A DNA stretch of 64,000 nt, taken from assembly GCA_016703895.1 (NCBI GenBank), contig JADJBE010000001.1:249501-313500 (forward strand), written 5' to 3'. Below the pieces are notes generated by a model, which saw only the letters and a program-made list of their open reading frames with translations, was not told the origin of the DNA and searched no databases. Origin of the DNA: Pseudomonadota bacterium (GTDB lineage: Bacteria > Pseudomonadota > Gammaproteobacteria > Steroidobacterales > Steroidobacteraceae). Made by a program: the position numbers and the translations under genes. Position 1 is the stretch's first letter; the number at the start of each line of letters is the position of its first letter. Below are positions 53,856-63,961 of this stretch, piece by piece.

Positions 53856-56028
53856 CGCGCGCCTCTTGGTTACTACGGTAGCGGAACGACAACGCTATGT
53901 AGCGCAGATCATAATCGAGCGTGCGAGCTCCTTGCGTGAGGAACGTGGGTATGGAGTCGAAGGCCACGGCATCGAGTGCGAAGTCATCAGCCGCATACCG
54001 CTCGGCAACCAGTTCGGCATGGATACTCCAGCGTGCGTTGTGCTGGTAGTCGATGCGCAAACTTGCACTATCCATACGATGGCGCAGTGCTGGGAAGCCA
54101 GCGATTGGCAGCACACCCGGATCTGTTGTGATGCCACCGTCAGACTCGACATAGGAGTAGTCGAGCACGAGATCGAAACGGCCCGCAAGCTCAGCCAGCC
54201 GCAGCGCGGCACCCGCCGACCTCGTCTGATCCTCGGTCTTGACCGACCAGTCGGGTTGGGAGAAGGCCTGGCTACCCAATTGGGCGGCTGTGCGCCGCCC
54301 CCACCCAGCACGAATATCCATGGTCGTATTCGCACCGACAGACCTATGAGCCGTGAAGGTCGCATCGCGGGTCCGAGTGCCCATCAAACCGAGTGGCGAG
54401 TTCACGAACGCATGGCTCGCATAGGACGTCGTCAGACTAACTCCCCAGTCAGTTGTCGGCGCAGCACTGAGCTTGAACTCTGCTCGCTCGGTGTCACGAT
54501 CCGCCAGATCGTACTGGCGTAGCAACGGATTCTGGCGCGCAATGTCGACGATATCGGACCTATAGCCACCACTCTCACGCATACCAGTGCCAAGTTCGAG
54601 CTGGGCTGTTAACCAGGGACGTGGTACGTAAGCAATACGGGCCCAGCCGCTGCGTTCGCGCGACAGACGAACTTGTCGCTGCGGGCGATCGAATGATTCG
54701 TAGCGCCAGCCGCCCGCCAAGGACAGACGCTGGGACGCGGGCAGCTTAGGCAGCAACCGACGCAAGTCGTAATCGAGCCGAACGGCCATCCGCCGCCGCT
54801 CGAAGTCATAAGGCCTATTGATCGCCGCGGCCGCGATGAAGCTATCGCTCTCGACGCGTTCGAATAGGTCAGTCGGCGTGCGATCGTTTCGGTCATCGAT
54901 CTGTGCGTCTACCACTAGTCGCGCGCCGCGCCACAGCTCGCCAAAGGCGCGCAGATCCGTGTTCAAACGTAGGTCAATGTAAGTAGTACTGACTTTTCCG
55001 TCGAGCGCGTCACGCGGCAATTCTTGGCCAAGTAGCTCGACGTTCGATGTGTAGGGCAGGAACGCAGCGTTCTGGCGGGCTTCCCCGTAGGCCGCACGGA
55101 CTGACCAACGAGTATGGCGGCCCACGCGTTGCGTCCACGACAGCTGAGCCTGATGAAACGAGTTGTCGGGCGCCAGTGCCAGTCGTCCGATATCTGCTCC
55201 TTCGACAACAGGTATGAACGGATTCCGCCAGTCGAGTGCGAGCGATGCGTTCGAAAAGTAGGACCCATAGTAGGCGAGTTGGCCCGCCCCGAGATCGCCC
55301 GCATAGGCCAGGGCTGCGTCGACCGAATGCGTGCGGTCATCAACAGGCTGCGGAATCTGCGCGCCTAAGTTGACGAAAGCAGCCCCAATGGCATCGCGTC
55401 CGATACGCTCATCGTGACGATAACCGAACGACGCATTCCATTGCGGCGAGATATGCCAGCGACCCTCTGCCTCAGCCGTACGTCGCTCAAACTCCCAATC
55501 ACTCCGCATCGCACTATCCGCGAGACGTGTCATACCGGTCGTCGCACCGGCACGGATCCAATCATCGGGCAACTCGTTGCGGTTGCCGCTCTGCAGAAAT
55601 GGCGTGCTCACCGTATCTGACAGGTAATGAGGTAGCACTCGATATCCTAGCTCCACAGATGCGTGGCCGGGCTGATCAGCGGCGAGACGCAGTTGCCGCG
55701 CTGCCAGTCCCGCGTCAACCACCGCAGCGGTCAAACCAACACCGTCTTCCGGTGACAAGCGCAGCGCGCCGTCGCCAATACCGTAAGCGCCCCGCTCTTC
55801 GAGGCCCCGATAGTCACCAAAGCGCGCAGCACTGTCGCTGACGTATGCCGCGCCGACTTCCACGACGGCTGTGACTTGCGACGGCGCGAACGGGCACAGA
55901 TCGCATGTCCACTGGCTCGTGTCTGGCTTGGTGACTGGCAAGTCCGAAGCCTGCAGCACGGCGCCAGCAACGCCCACTATCAAAGTGAGTGGCAGTGCGG
56001 CGTAGCGGATCGCACCTGCGTCACGCAT
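53845..56028 (-). CDS. mtrB: MtrB/PioB-family decaheme-associated outer-membrane beta-barrel
   Basis: 727 residues. After the signal peptide the mature N terminus has SQWTCDLCPFAPSQ, a CxxC pair typical of MtrB. The rest alternates amphipathic strands with aromatic girdles (for example FNASFGYRHDE-like WNASFGYRHDERIG, LALDWRNPFIPVVEG), ending in DLRYIALSFRYR, as expected for a barrel of about 26 strands that sheathes MtrA. Its start overlaps the mtrA stop (TGATG). Confidence 0.9.
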   Translation of the reverse strand: MRDAGAIRYAALPLTLIVGVAGAVLQASDLPVTKPDTSQWTCDLCPFAPSQVTAVVEVGAAYVSDSAARFGDYRGLEERGAYGIGDGALRLSPEDGVGLTAAVVDAGLAARQLRLAADQPGHASVELGYRVLPHYLSDTVSTPFLQSGNRNELPDDWIRAGATTGMTRLADSAMRSDWEFERRTAEAEGRWHISPQWNASFGYRHDERIGRDAIGAAFVNLGAQIPQPVDDRTHSVDAALAYAGDLGAGQLAYYGSYFSNASLALDWRNPFIPVVEGADIGRLALAPDNSFHQAQLSWTQRVGRHTRWSVRAAYGEARQNAAFLPYTSNVELLGQELPRDALDGKVSTTYIDLRLNTDLRAFGELWRGARLVVDAQIDDRNDRTPTDLFERVESDSFIAAAAINRPYDFERRRMAVRLDYDLRRLLPKLPASQRLSLAGGWRYESFDRPQRQVRLSRERSGWARIAYVPRPWLTAQLELGTGMRESGGYRSDIVDIARQNPLLRQYDLADRDTERAEFKLSAAPTTDWGVSLTTSYASHAFVNSPLGLMGTRTRDATFTAHRSVGANTTMDIRAGWGRRTAAQLGSQAFSQPDWSVKTEDQTRSAGAALRLAELAGRFDLVLDYSYVESDGGITTDPGVLPIAGFPALRHRMDSASLRIDYQHNARWSIHAELVAERYAADDFALDAVAFDSIPTFLTQGARTLDYDLRYIALSFRYRSNQEARVAR

Positions 56029-56978
56029 CAGCGTGTCAACTGCTCGCCAGACGGGTGATTGGATCCATGCACCTGCGAGTGACAGTTGATACAGCTGCCT
56101 GCCAACAAGTACGGCGACGGACCTGCACCCGCAAGTTCGTCAGGCCCGCGGGCAATGCTCGGATGGCCTGTCTGAGCATGACACTGCTGACACAGAAACG
56201 GCGCGCGTTGTGTGAGTAAGGCAGGGTGAACTCCACCATGAGCTTGGTGGCAATTTGTGCAACGTTCGACTACCGGCGGATGCTCCCAGAGAAATGGACC
56301 GCGTTTTGCCGCATGGCAACTGACACAGGTATCGTTCACTGTCAAACGCACCAAATCCCACTCGTTAGTCGTGCCATGCGCGCCATGACAATCCGTACAA
56401 GCCATCTTTCCCTGTCGCACAGGATGCGCGTGGGGCAGCGCGAATTCGTGGCGCTGCCGGGCATGGCAGCCAAGGCATACTTCTGGCTGCGTTACTCGCG
56501 CCAATACCGGGTCCGCAGAGGCGTGAACCTGGTGGCAGGACGAACAGGGTACGGCCGCGCGTTCGTGGCTACTACCAGACCATTCGTGTTGAGCCGTCGA
56601 ACGATGGCAACTAACACACATTGCATTTTGCGTTTCAGGAGGCGTCGCGCTAGCAGCGCCGAAACTGACAACTGCGGGCCGCGCTTGCCCCGCCGCTGGA
56701 CGGCGAGCATGAGCACCGCCGGGACCATGACAAGCCTCGCACTGCAGTTGCTGCGCCCCAAACGGGCCAGCCGAGTGTCTGCGTTGCCCATGCGTGCCCC
56801 GAAACAACAACGCGGTGCTTTCGTCCGCATGACAGGTGAGGCAGGTGTCAGCACCGAACTGACTATAGGCAGACGCCGCGACGGTTGGCTCGTCAGCCGC
56901 CGAGGTATCGCTCATTGCAAGCCCCACCGCAATCATACCGAGCCAGCAAAGCTGCGCGATGCGCCTCAAACGCAGCAT
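56028..56978 (-). CDS. mtrA: MtrA/DmsE-family periplasmic decaheme cytochrome c
   Basis: 316 residues with a signal peptide and ten CxxCH sites: CLTCH, CEACH, CVSCH, CSSCH, CLGCH, CTDCH, CVSCH, CTNCH, CQQCH and CINCH. This number and length match the MtrA/PioA/DmsE group, which inserts into the MtrB barrel and carries electrons across the outer membrane. It starts 3 bp after mtrC. Confidence 0.93.
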   Translation of the reverse strand: MLRLRRIAQLCWLGMIAVGLAMSDTSAADEPTVAASAYSQFGADTCLTCHADESTALLFRGTHGQRRHSAGPFGAQQLQCEACHGPGGAHARRPAAGQARPAVVSFGAASATPPETQNAMCVSCHRSTAQHEWSGSSHERAAVPCSSCHQVHASADPVLARVTQPEVCLGCHARQRHEFALPHAHPVRQGKMACTDCHGAHGTTNEWDLVRLTVNDTCVSCHAAKRGPFLWEHPPVVERCTNCHQAHGGVHPALLTQRAPFLCQQCHAQTGHPSIARGPDELAGAGPSPYLLAGSCINCHSQVHGSNHPSGEQLTR

Positions 56979-56981
56979 TGT

Positions 56982-59225
56982 TCAGGGGCCGGCCGGTTGA
57001 AGGCCTGGATGGACGGTGCGCACGTCAGCGATCCGACCGGGGCCATGACACAGCATGCAAGTCTCAATAGGGCCAACGGCAGTCGAACCATCTGCATTTT
57101 TTCGAATCTCGAAACTACCGCCGTTTTGGCGCATGTGCGCCGTAGCCAGACTGCCGCTATGGCAACCAAAGCAGGCGGTTGTCGCCGGACTCACCGCTAT
57201 ATCGTCTGCCGCAGTACGACGATCAGGGCCCGCATCGAAACTTGTCGCCAGCCTGTTTGGGTCGTTTGCTGGGTAGTATGTATCGTCGCGATGGCAACCT
57301 AGACAGTTGTCGAGCTTACCAGGATAGCGCACAGCAGAGTAGTCGTGCGGTTCGTTCCCAAAGCCGCAGACGCTATAGTTAGCCCTAGCACCGGCGTGTA
57401 ACGCGTGAATCATATACTTCAGATCAATTGGCGCATCGTCGGCCCCGAGTGCCGCCACGCAGGCCGATCCGGCCACTCGACGATTAACATCCGTTGCATT
57501 TGGATTGTGACAAGTTGCACAAAGTTCGGTGTTGTCGGTGCGGTTATTGCCATGCAACGAGAGCTTCTGATGGCAGTCATTGCAGCGCTCGAGACTGACG
57601 ACATTGCGCCGCGGAACCGGCGCGGAATCAGTGATTGCGAACGCGCGCGTGACGCCTGGCACGCCAAGCGTCTCGACGCCTGGGAGCCGCAAGTCGAAAT
57701 CGAGCGCTGGTCGGCCCTCCAGCGCGGCCACCCCTGAACCCGATACGCCACTCGCCGGGATCGGTACTGCGGCGGTCGCCGTGAAACTACCGTCAATGTT
57801 GCGAGTCAGCGGCAATGCGCCAGCACCCACAAATACCATGCGAATTGGCTGAGCGGGCGTGCCACTCACTGCACTCGACGCGCTGCCACTGCCATTGTTG
57901 CGGAAGTCGACTGTAGTCCAGGCGATATCGACTGTGACGGCGGCGCGGTCGACCGCGCGAAACGGCGTCTCGTTCGAGGCGAGTTCGTAACTCGCGTCAT
58001 TGTTGCTTGGATCGGAGATCCTGATCGTCACGATCGGCCGCTCTCCAGGCGACGTGCTATTTACGTCCAGAATCTCAAAACGGAACCGGCGCGCGGCGGC
58101 CGCTGCCGGGATTTCGTGTGATCGCTCGATGGGTGCGACCAGCCCGGTCGGGCCATGGCATATCAGACAGTCTGCGTCGAGCGCCGCAACGCCAGTCGCG
58201 TGACCGTTACCGGTACTGAAATCGATATCATCGTGGCAAGAGCTGCATTTCTCGCTGTTAGCCACTTGCCGCCAGTTGCTGGCTTGAGGCGTTTCCAAAT
58301 CGCTTTCCTGATGACAAGTCGTGCAGTTACGGACGTCCTGCGTGAACTGCAGCGTGGAGTAGTCGTACCGGACATTGTTGAAGCCATAGATTTCGTATCG
58401 ACCGCCCGTCTCGACACTCGGCAGATGACTGCCGAGGTGAATCTTGTGTGTCATCACCGCCATATCCAGTGAGTTACCGCTTTGGGCGTCAACCGAATGC
58501 GGGTTGTGGCACGTGACGCAATACTGCATGTCGAAGCGTGCGCCGCCGTGAAACTCGAGTTGGTCGTGGCAGGCATTGCAACGTGCGTTGCTGACAACCT
58601 CGCGCTGCAAAGATCCAAGACTGTTGCCAGTCGAAGGCTGGAACGTAAAGACTGGATTCCGGACGGCTATCGACAAGCCCCGGATCTCAAAACCAATCCG
58701 ATGTGTGAGTCTGGCATCGTAAACGATCTCGGGATCAGTCGTTAGGTTCTTGGCAAACGTGTACTGATAGGTGCCATCCCGATTATCGACGAGCCGCCCT
58801 TCGGTACCGCGTTCGGTCACCGCTTGACGCTGCGTCGTCGTACCCGGCCCTGAGGGTCCCGGCTGCTCGAGACGCGACGTGTAGGCTCGCCAGGCGTTTG
58901 ACCTCCCGGCGGTTCCCGGCTCGAGTCGCGCAACGACGAAGCCGAGACTCGTGGCGGACAGACCAGACAGGCCCACGCCCTGCTCGCCCACGAGCCGAAA
59001 GCCGACTGCTAGTTCGCCGCTGGAGGACACGGCAGCATCTGTGATGGCGGCTTCGATGCGGCTGGCGGAGCTCACGTCGGGCACAAGGGCAACACCGGGC
59101 GGGCCCGACGGCCCTGGCGGACCGACCGGTCCACTCGGACCCGAATCGCCCTTCTTGCCGGAACACGCCGCAAGCACTGCGACGAGCAATGCAACGCAGG
59201 CGCGGCGACCGCATGTCCGCTGCAT
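56982..59225 (-). CDS. mtrC: OmcA/MtrC-family surface decaheme lipoprotein with collagen-like linker
   Basis: 747 residues. The lipobox LLVAVLAACSG anchors it to the outer membrane. Eight Gly-X-Y triplets (GPPGPSGPPG at the core, residues 23-46) follow at once. Ten CxxCH sites come in two pentads: CNACH, CVTCH, CTTCH, CSSCH, CLICH and CNDCH, CATCH, CLGCH, CFGCH, CMLCH, with beta-rich domains between, as in MtrC/OmcA. The terminal reductase that touches minerals, flavins or electrodes. First gene of the five-gene operon; 106 bp upstream ends the M3 peptidase gene on the same strand. Confidence 0.92.
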   Translation of the reverse strand: MQRTCGRRACVALLVAVLAACSGKKGDSGPSGPVGPPGPSGPPGVALVPDVSSASRIEAAITDAAVSSSGELAVGFRLVGEQGVGLSGLSATSLGFVVARLEPGTAGRSNAWRAYTSRLEQPGPSGPGTTTQRQAVTERGTEGRLVDNRDGTYQYTFAKNLTTDPEIVYDARLTHRIGFEIRGLSIAVRNPVFTFQPSTGNSLGSLQREVVSNARCNACHDQLEFHGGARFDMQYCVTCHNPHSVDAQSGNSLDMAVMTHKIHLGSHLPSVETGGRYEIYGFNNVRYDYSTLQFTQDVRNCTTCHQESDLETPQASNWRQVANSEKCSSCHDDIDFSTGNGHATGVAALDADCLICHGPTGLVAPIERSHEIPAAAAARRFRFEILDVNSTSPGERPIVTIRISDPSNNDASYELASNETPFRAVDRAAVTVDIAWTTVDFRNNGSGSASSAVSGTPAQPIRMVFVGAGALPLTRNIDGSFTATAAVPIPASGVSGSGVAALEGRPALDFDLRLPGVETLGVPGVTRAFAITDSAPVPRRNVVSLERCNDCHQKLSLHGNNRTDNTELCATCHNPNATDVNRRVAGSACVAALGADDAPIDLKYMIHALHAGARANYSVCGFGNEPHDYSAVRYPGKLDNCLGCHRDDTYYPANDPNRLATSFDAGPDRRTAADDIAVSPATTACFGCHSGSLATAHMRQNGGSFEIRKNADGSTAVGPIETCMLCHGPGRIADVRTVHPGLQPAGP

Positions 59226-59331
59226 CGAGCCCCCAGCGCTAACGATTAACCTGTCGATAGGCTACCAGCCCGCAAGCGTGTGGCACGATCGCGGTTTGTA
59301 CGCAGAACCCTGCGGCCAACCCTCAATCCGT

Positions 59332-61494
59332 CTATGCCACTGAAAAGCCTCGATCGCGCATCAAGGCATTGGTGTCGACATCGCGGCCGCGGAACCGCCG
59401 GAACGCTTCATCCGGCGGTATTGAATTGCCGACTCGCATAATCGACTCTTCGAGCAGCTTGCAAGCGTCGTGGTTGTACAAGCCGCCCTTTTCCATGAAG
59501 CCCTCGTAAACATCGGCCGTCATCTCGTCAGCCCAGATGTAAACGTAGTAGCCCGCTGAATAACCGTCGTCGGCAAAGATATGGCCGAACTGCGTCGGAC
59601 GGTGCCGCATGACGATCTCCCGGGGGCAACCAATCTCAGCCATTGCCTTCTTCTCGAAGTCACCCGAATTGATCGCCTTGTCAGTGGTCGCGGCCAGATG
59701 GATTTTCATGTCATAGAGCGCCGACGCAAGGTACTCGACCGTGGCAAACCCCTGGTTGAAGTTCTTGGCCGCCAGTACCTTGTCGACGAGTTCCTTCGGT
59801 ATCGCCTTGCCAGTCTTGTAATGCACCGCGTAGCGATTCAGTACCTCGGGCGTATCGAACCAGTATTCATTCACTTGGCTCGGAAACTCGACAAAGTCCC
59901 GCTTCACATTCGTGCCGGCGAGTGTCGGGTAGCTCACCTGCGACAAAAGTCCGTGCAAGGCATGGCCGAATTCATGGAACATCGTCGTAGCGTCGTCCCA
60001 AGAAATCAGCACTGGGTCACCCGGCTGACCTTTGACGAAGTTCGAGTTGTTAGAGACGATCGGCGTCACTGCACCTTTGAACTGCTCCTGAGCGCGATAG
60101 TCCGTCATCCACGCCGGACCGCTTGCCCCCCGCGCATAGGGGTCGAAGTACCACATGCCGACCCGCTTGCCACCACGCTGTACCTCGTACACCGTGACGT
60201 CGGGGTGAAACACCGGCAGACCCGAAACAAGCTCGAAGGTTAGGCCATAGACCTGGTTTGCCGCCCAGAACATGCCTTCGCGCAGTTTGTCGAGCTGCAG
60301 ATATTCCTTTACTTCATTCTGGTCGATGGCGTACTTGGCAAGACGTACTTTCTCAGCAAAATAGCGATAGTCCCAAGGCTCGATCATGAAATCCGCCGTT
60401 TTGGTAGCTACAGCCTCTTGGTCAGCCAAGGCCTGCATGTCCGCTACTTCCTCGCGCGCGCGCGCGACGGCCGCCGGCCAAACCTTCATCATGAGAGCAA
60501 GCGCTGCGTCCGGCGTCTTCGCCATATTGTTAGCAATGATCCAGTGCGCGTGCGTTGGGTAGCCTAGCAACTTGGCACGCTCCGCGCGCAACTGCAGGAT
60601 CTCGCTGATGATCGCCTTGTTGTCATGCTGATCGTCGTTGTTGCCGCGGTTGACCCACATCCGCCAGCCCTTCTCGCGCAGGTCGCGGCGGGACGAATAG
60701 CTCAGGAACGGCTCCATCGACGAACGCGTATTGGTGAACACCCACTTGCCAGCAAGCTCGCGGTCTTTGGCGGCTTGTGCTGCACCTGCCAGCAGCGAAT
60801 CCGGCACTCCCGCAAGGGCCGCCTCGCTATCGATAGTTAGTATGTAACCTTCTTCATCCGCCAACTGGTTCTGGCTGAAGTTGGTGAACAAACTCGCCAA
60901 ACGTTGGTTGATAGCCTTGAGCCGGATCTTCTGTGCTTCATCAAGCCCAGCACCACGGCGCTCGAAACGCCGGAAATGCGTGTCAACCAGGCGCTGTTGC
61001 TCAGGCGTCAAGTCAGCGCTCGCACTGTCCGTCTGCACCGCCTTGATACGCTGGAACAGCTTCGAGTTCTGAATGATCTCGTCATCGAAGGCCGCCAGCA
61101 GCGGTGACATTTCCGACTCGAGCGCCTGTACCTGCTTGTCATTCAAATTCGAGGTGTACACGCCGAAGACGCTCATACCGCGATTGAGCGCGCGGCCGGA
61201 TCTTCAAACGCCTCGATCGTGTTCACAAGGTCGCAGCCTCACTCGAATCGGTGATCTTTTTGCATCTCGGCACGGATCAAATCCATACCTTGCAGCAGTG
61301 CCGGCGAAGGACTCGACCTTCACCAGATCAAAGCGGGGTGTGCCACCGTACGACCCAGTCCAGGGAGCCAGCAACGCGTCGAGCGCGGACGTTGGTCCAG
61401 CAGGGTCCGTCTCGACCGGCAGGGACGCGGTCTTGGAACAACCGGCAATTGCGGCAGAGACGGCAACGCCAACGACAAAATCTCTTCTTTCCAT
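59332..61494 (-). CDS. dcp: M3-family zinc peptidase (peptidyl-dipeptidase Dcp-like) lipoprotein, disrupted N-terminal part
   Basis: From MSVFGVYTSNLNDKQVQALE at 61176 the frame is clean for 614 residues with the zinc motif MFHEFGHALHGLLSQ, GTNVKRDFVEFPSQVNEYWF and VKGQPGDPVLISWDDATTMF. The normal start is ATG 61494: MERRDFVVGVAVSAAIAGCS, a lipobox, then TPRFDLVKVESFA. Between about 61180 and 61320 at least four small indels break the frame; pieces such as MDLIRAEMQK and EAATFVNTIEAFEDPA can be recovered by alternating frames. The total of 2163 nt is divisible by three, so the indels nearly cancel. Either a low-quality stretch or real damage to the first 105 residues. Confidence 0.82.
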
Positions 61495-61966
61495 GGCAGG
61501 AAGACTCCGGAAAAACGTAATGGTGGCAATTATAGTGAGTGTCGGGCGCCACAAAGTTCGAAATTGTTAACGGACCGGACCGCACGCCAGGCCGCTGAAT
61601 CGGTCGAATGGCCGATCAGCCGCTCGTCTCAGTGGCAGAACACGGTGCTAGCGACCCGTGTTGCCGCGATAGCCCGCTTGCCAAATGAAGTGCGCATCGC
61701 CGCGGTATTCCGGCGATTGAATATCACTCACAGAAAAATACAGGCGCCCGGAGGACATATGCACAGCGCGGCGCGTAGCGCGCAGCGTGGCGCAGGCGAG
61801 ATCCAACTCGCTCGAATTCGCCTTGATGGCGATCACGCCCTTCAAGCTGATGTTCGTCGGTAACGGGGCTGCCCGCAACCGTCATGGCGGTCGCCTTGCT
61901 GGCGACTGAGACCTTCATCATCTCGACCGTCGACTCTTTGATCGCAAGCGACCGACGACCGCGTTC
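61495..61966. other. Degraded stretch without a recognisable gene
   Basis: No convincing full gene. On the minus strand two adjoining frames (61921 to about 61860, then 61878 to 61648) read MMKVSVASKATAMTVAGSP and LKGVIAIKANSSELDLACAT, then SSGRLYFSVSDIQSPEYRGD. This may be the tail of a decayed coding sequence, but I cannot assign a family. It lies between two disrupted genes. Confidence 0.3.
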
Positions 61967-62871
61967 TCAATCCGTGCGTCCGCACGGTTGCTGGAGCCTC
62001 AGGCTGCGAAAGTGGCCAGTGTAGAACTGGTTAGGCTTGCTCTTGCAAACGACGTCGCCATAACTTGCCGGTGCGGGCGCGGTATCGAAGCGCGCCGCGA
62101 GCAGCGCAGCTAGCGCGGTGGCGAGCAAGGCGTTGAATGACTCGGCACTCTCCTTCATCGGCACATGGCCCACGCCTCCATGCGGCAAAATCAAACTTAC
62201 TCTCGAGCTTTCTCCGCAGAATTCGGCTGAGAAAATTCACCGGCTTCTTGATCGCTGAGCCGGCACCGCGCTCGTCGACATTCAGCTCGGTGAGATATCG
62301 GACGAACACTGATTTCTGCAGGATACCCGCCGCATCGACCAACACCAGACGATCTACTCGATCCAGGTACTGGTAGGCAAAGTGCGAGGAGAGTGCGGCC
62401 CCAAGCAGTGGCCGACGACATGCGCACGGTTCACCGCTTTACGCCGCAGCGTCTCATCGAGCATCGCGGCAAGCGAGTCGAAGGTGAAAGGCGCCGCTGG
62501 CGCAGGCGACGTGCCAAAGCCCGGCAAGTCGACGGTGACAACGTGATAGCGCGAGACCAGCGCTGGTATAACGTTCCGCCAATCGCGATGCGCGATATCA
62601 CCGAGCCATGTACCAGCAGCACTGTTGACGGGCCACTCGCTGGCGTTTCTCCCACCAGAGTGATTGCCCACTGTCGAGGCTGCAAACACTCGTAACTCAA
62701 CTCAGGCAGGCGTGGTTGCGCGGCGTCGATTGAATCAGGCGTGCTCGCGAGCCGGTCGACACAGGCGGTAGTCTCGGTGGCGGCGGCCGGCGCAATCCAC
62801 AGCGCTGCGACCACGAGCGCGCAGCACAACTCCCACTTGCCAGTTCGCTCTCGACGAGCTGTTTCAGACAT
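61967..62871 (-). pseudogene. Alpha/beta-hydrolase remnant (frameshifts plus internal deletion)
   Basis: ATG 62871 starts a signal-peptide-bearing protein (LCCALVVAALWIAPAAA). VLLVHG (oxyanion strand) is followed by a one-base loss, after which another frame gives DWRNVIPALVSRYHVVTVDL and GFGTSPAPAAPFTF, then VVGHCLG at the nucleophile elbow (Cys where Ser is usual). A second one-base loss in a G-run leads to YQYLDR and RLVLVDAAGILQKSVFVRYL. About 90 residues of the cap/Asp region are then missing before PHGGVGHVPMKESAESFNAL, which holds the catalytic His. Family clear, gene decayed. Confidence 0.75.
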
Positions 62872-62922
62872 GTGTTAGCAAGAGCAAATCCATCTGCTTG
62901 GCCACCTGAGTGTTCCTGAGAT

Positions 62923-62998
62923 TGGTGGGCCCGGAAGGATTCGAACCTTCAACCAAGGGATTATGAGTCCCCTGCACTAACCATTGTGCTACAGGCCC
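62923..62998 (-). tRNA. tRNA with CAU anticodon, probably tRNA-Ile2
   Basis: 76 nt including an encoded CCA. The acceptor GGGCCTG pairs with CGGGCCC, the D stem GCAC with GTGC, the anticodon loop is CTCATAA in the stem GGGGA/TCCCT, and the T arm is GAAGG-TTCGAAT-CCTTC. The anticodon CAU with the GACTCATAATC stem context and variable loop TTGGTT resembles minor tRNA-Ile (lysidine at position 34) more than elongator tRNA-Met, but this is a judgement from memory of sequences. Confidence 0.85.
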
Positions 62999-63091
62999 GT
63001 GGCGCTATTTTACCAACGCGCAACGCCCCCTGCTCAACACTTGCACGAAATGTTCGTGCTATCGTTTCGACACTGAACAGGAGAGACCGAG

Positions 63092-63961
63092 ATGGGCGCA
63101 AGTACGGGCACGGAAGAAGTTGATTTCAAAAGCACCAACGGCTATCTGGCGCTGGTCGTCGCGGCCCTGGCGCTCGCGTTTGGTATCTGGGCTTTTCTCG
63201 CGCTCAATCCGTTGCTCGGCATCGGCGCGTTCCTCGCTTTTGTATTGGTGGCGAAAGGGCTCTACATGCTACAGCCCAACCAAGCTGCACTGATGCTGTT
63301 GTTCGGCGACTACCGGGGGACGGACTACAGCACCGGTCTGCGTTGGGCGAACCCGTTCATATCGACCAAGAAAATCAGCCTGCGGCTACGCAACTTCAAT
63401 AGTGAGCTGCTGAAAGTCAACGACCGGCGCGGCAACCCGATCGAGATCGCCTCCGCCGTCGTCTGGCGCGTGCACGACTCCGCGCGGGCGGTGCTGGACA
63501 TCGACGACTACGAAGCTTATGTACCGATCCAAGCGGAAGCGGCAATTCGGCATCTCGCCAGCGAGTTCAGCTACGACTCACAAGACGACGAACAGGCCGA
63601 GCTGACCTTGCGGGGCGGCGGTGACATATTGATTGGCAAGCTCAAGGCGGAGCTGGCCGAACGCTTGTCAAAGGCAGGCCTGGCAGTTGAAGACGCCCGC
63701 CTGACACACCTTGCGTACGCGCCGGAGATTGCTGGTGCAATGCTGCGGCGTCAGCAGGCCGAGGCCGTGATTTCAGCCCGCAAACAGATCGTGTTAGGCG
63801 CTGTCAGCATGGTAGAAATGGCGCTCGTCGGCCTGAAGGATCGCAACATCATCGAGCTGGATCCAGAGCGGCGCGCCGCGATGATCGCCAATCTCCTCGT
63901 TGTCCTCTGTGCTGAAACCGACGTTCAACCGGTCATCAATACTGGCACGTCAAAACACTGA
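63092..63961 (+). CDS. SPFH-domain (prohibitin/stomatin-like) membrane protein
   Basis: 289 residues. Two N-terminal hydrophobic helices (LALVVAALALAFGIWAFLAL and LLGIGAFLAFVLVAKGLYML) precede the SPFH core: NQAALMLLFGDYRGTDYSTG, LRLRNFNSELLKVNDRRGNP, IEIASAVVWRVHD and GLAVEDARLTHLAYAPEIAG. The family scaffolds membrane microdomains. AGGAGAG lies about 8 nt before ATG 63092. The last 39 bases of the window hold nothing recognisable. Confidence 0.9.
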   Translation: MGASTGTEEVDFKSTNGYLALVVAALALAFGIWAFLALNPLLGIGAFLAFVLVAKGLYMLQPNQAALMLLFGDYRGTDYSTGLRWANPFISTKKISLRLRNFNSELLKVNDRRGNPIEIASAVVWRVHDSARAVLDIDDYEAYVPIQAEAAIRHLASEFSYDSQDDEQAELTLRGGGDILIGKLKAELAERLSKAGLAVEDARLTHLAYAPEIAGAMLRRQQAEAVISARKQIVLGAVSMVEMALVGLKDRNIIELDPERRAAMIANLLVVLCAETDVQPVINTGTSKH

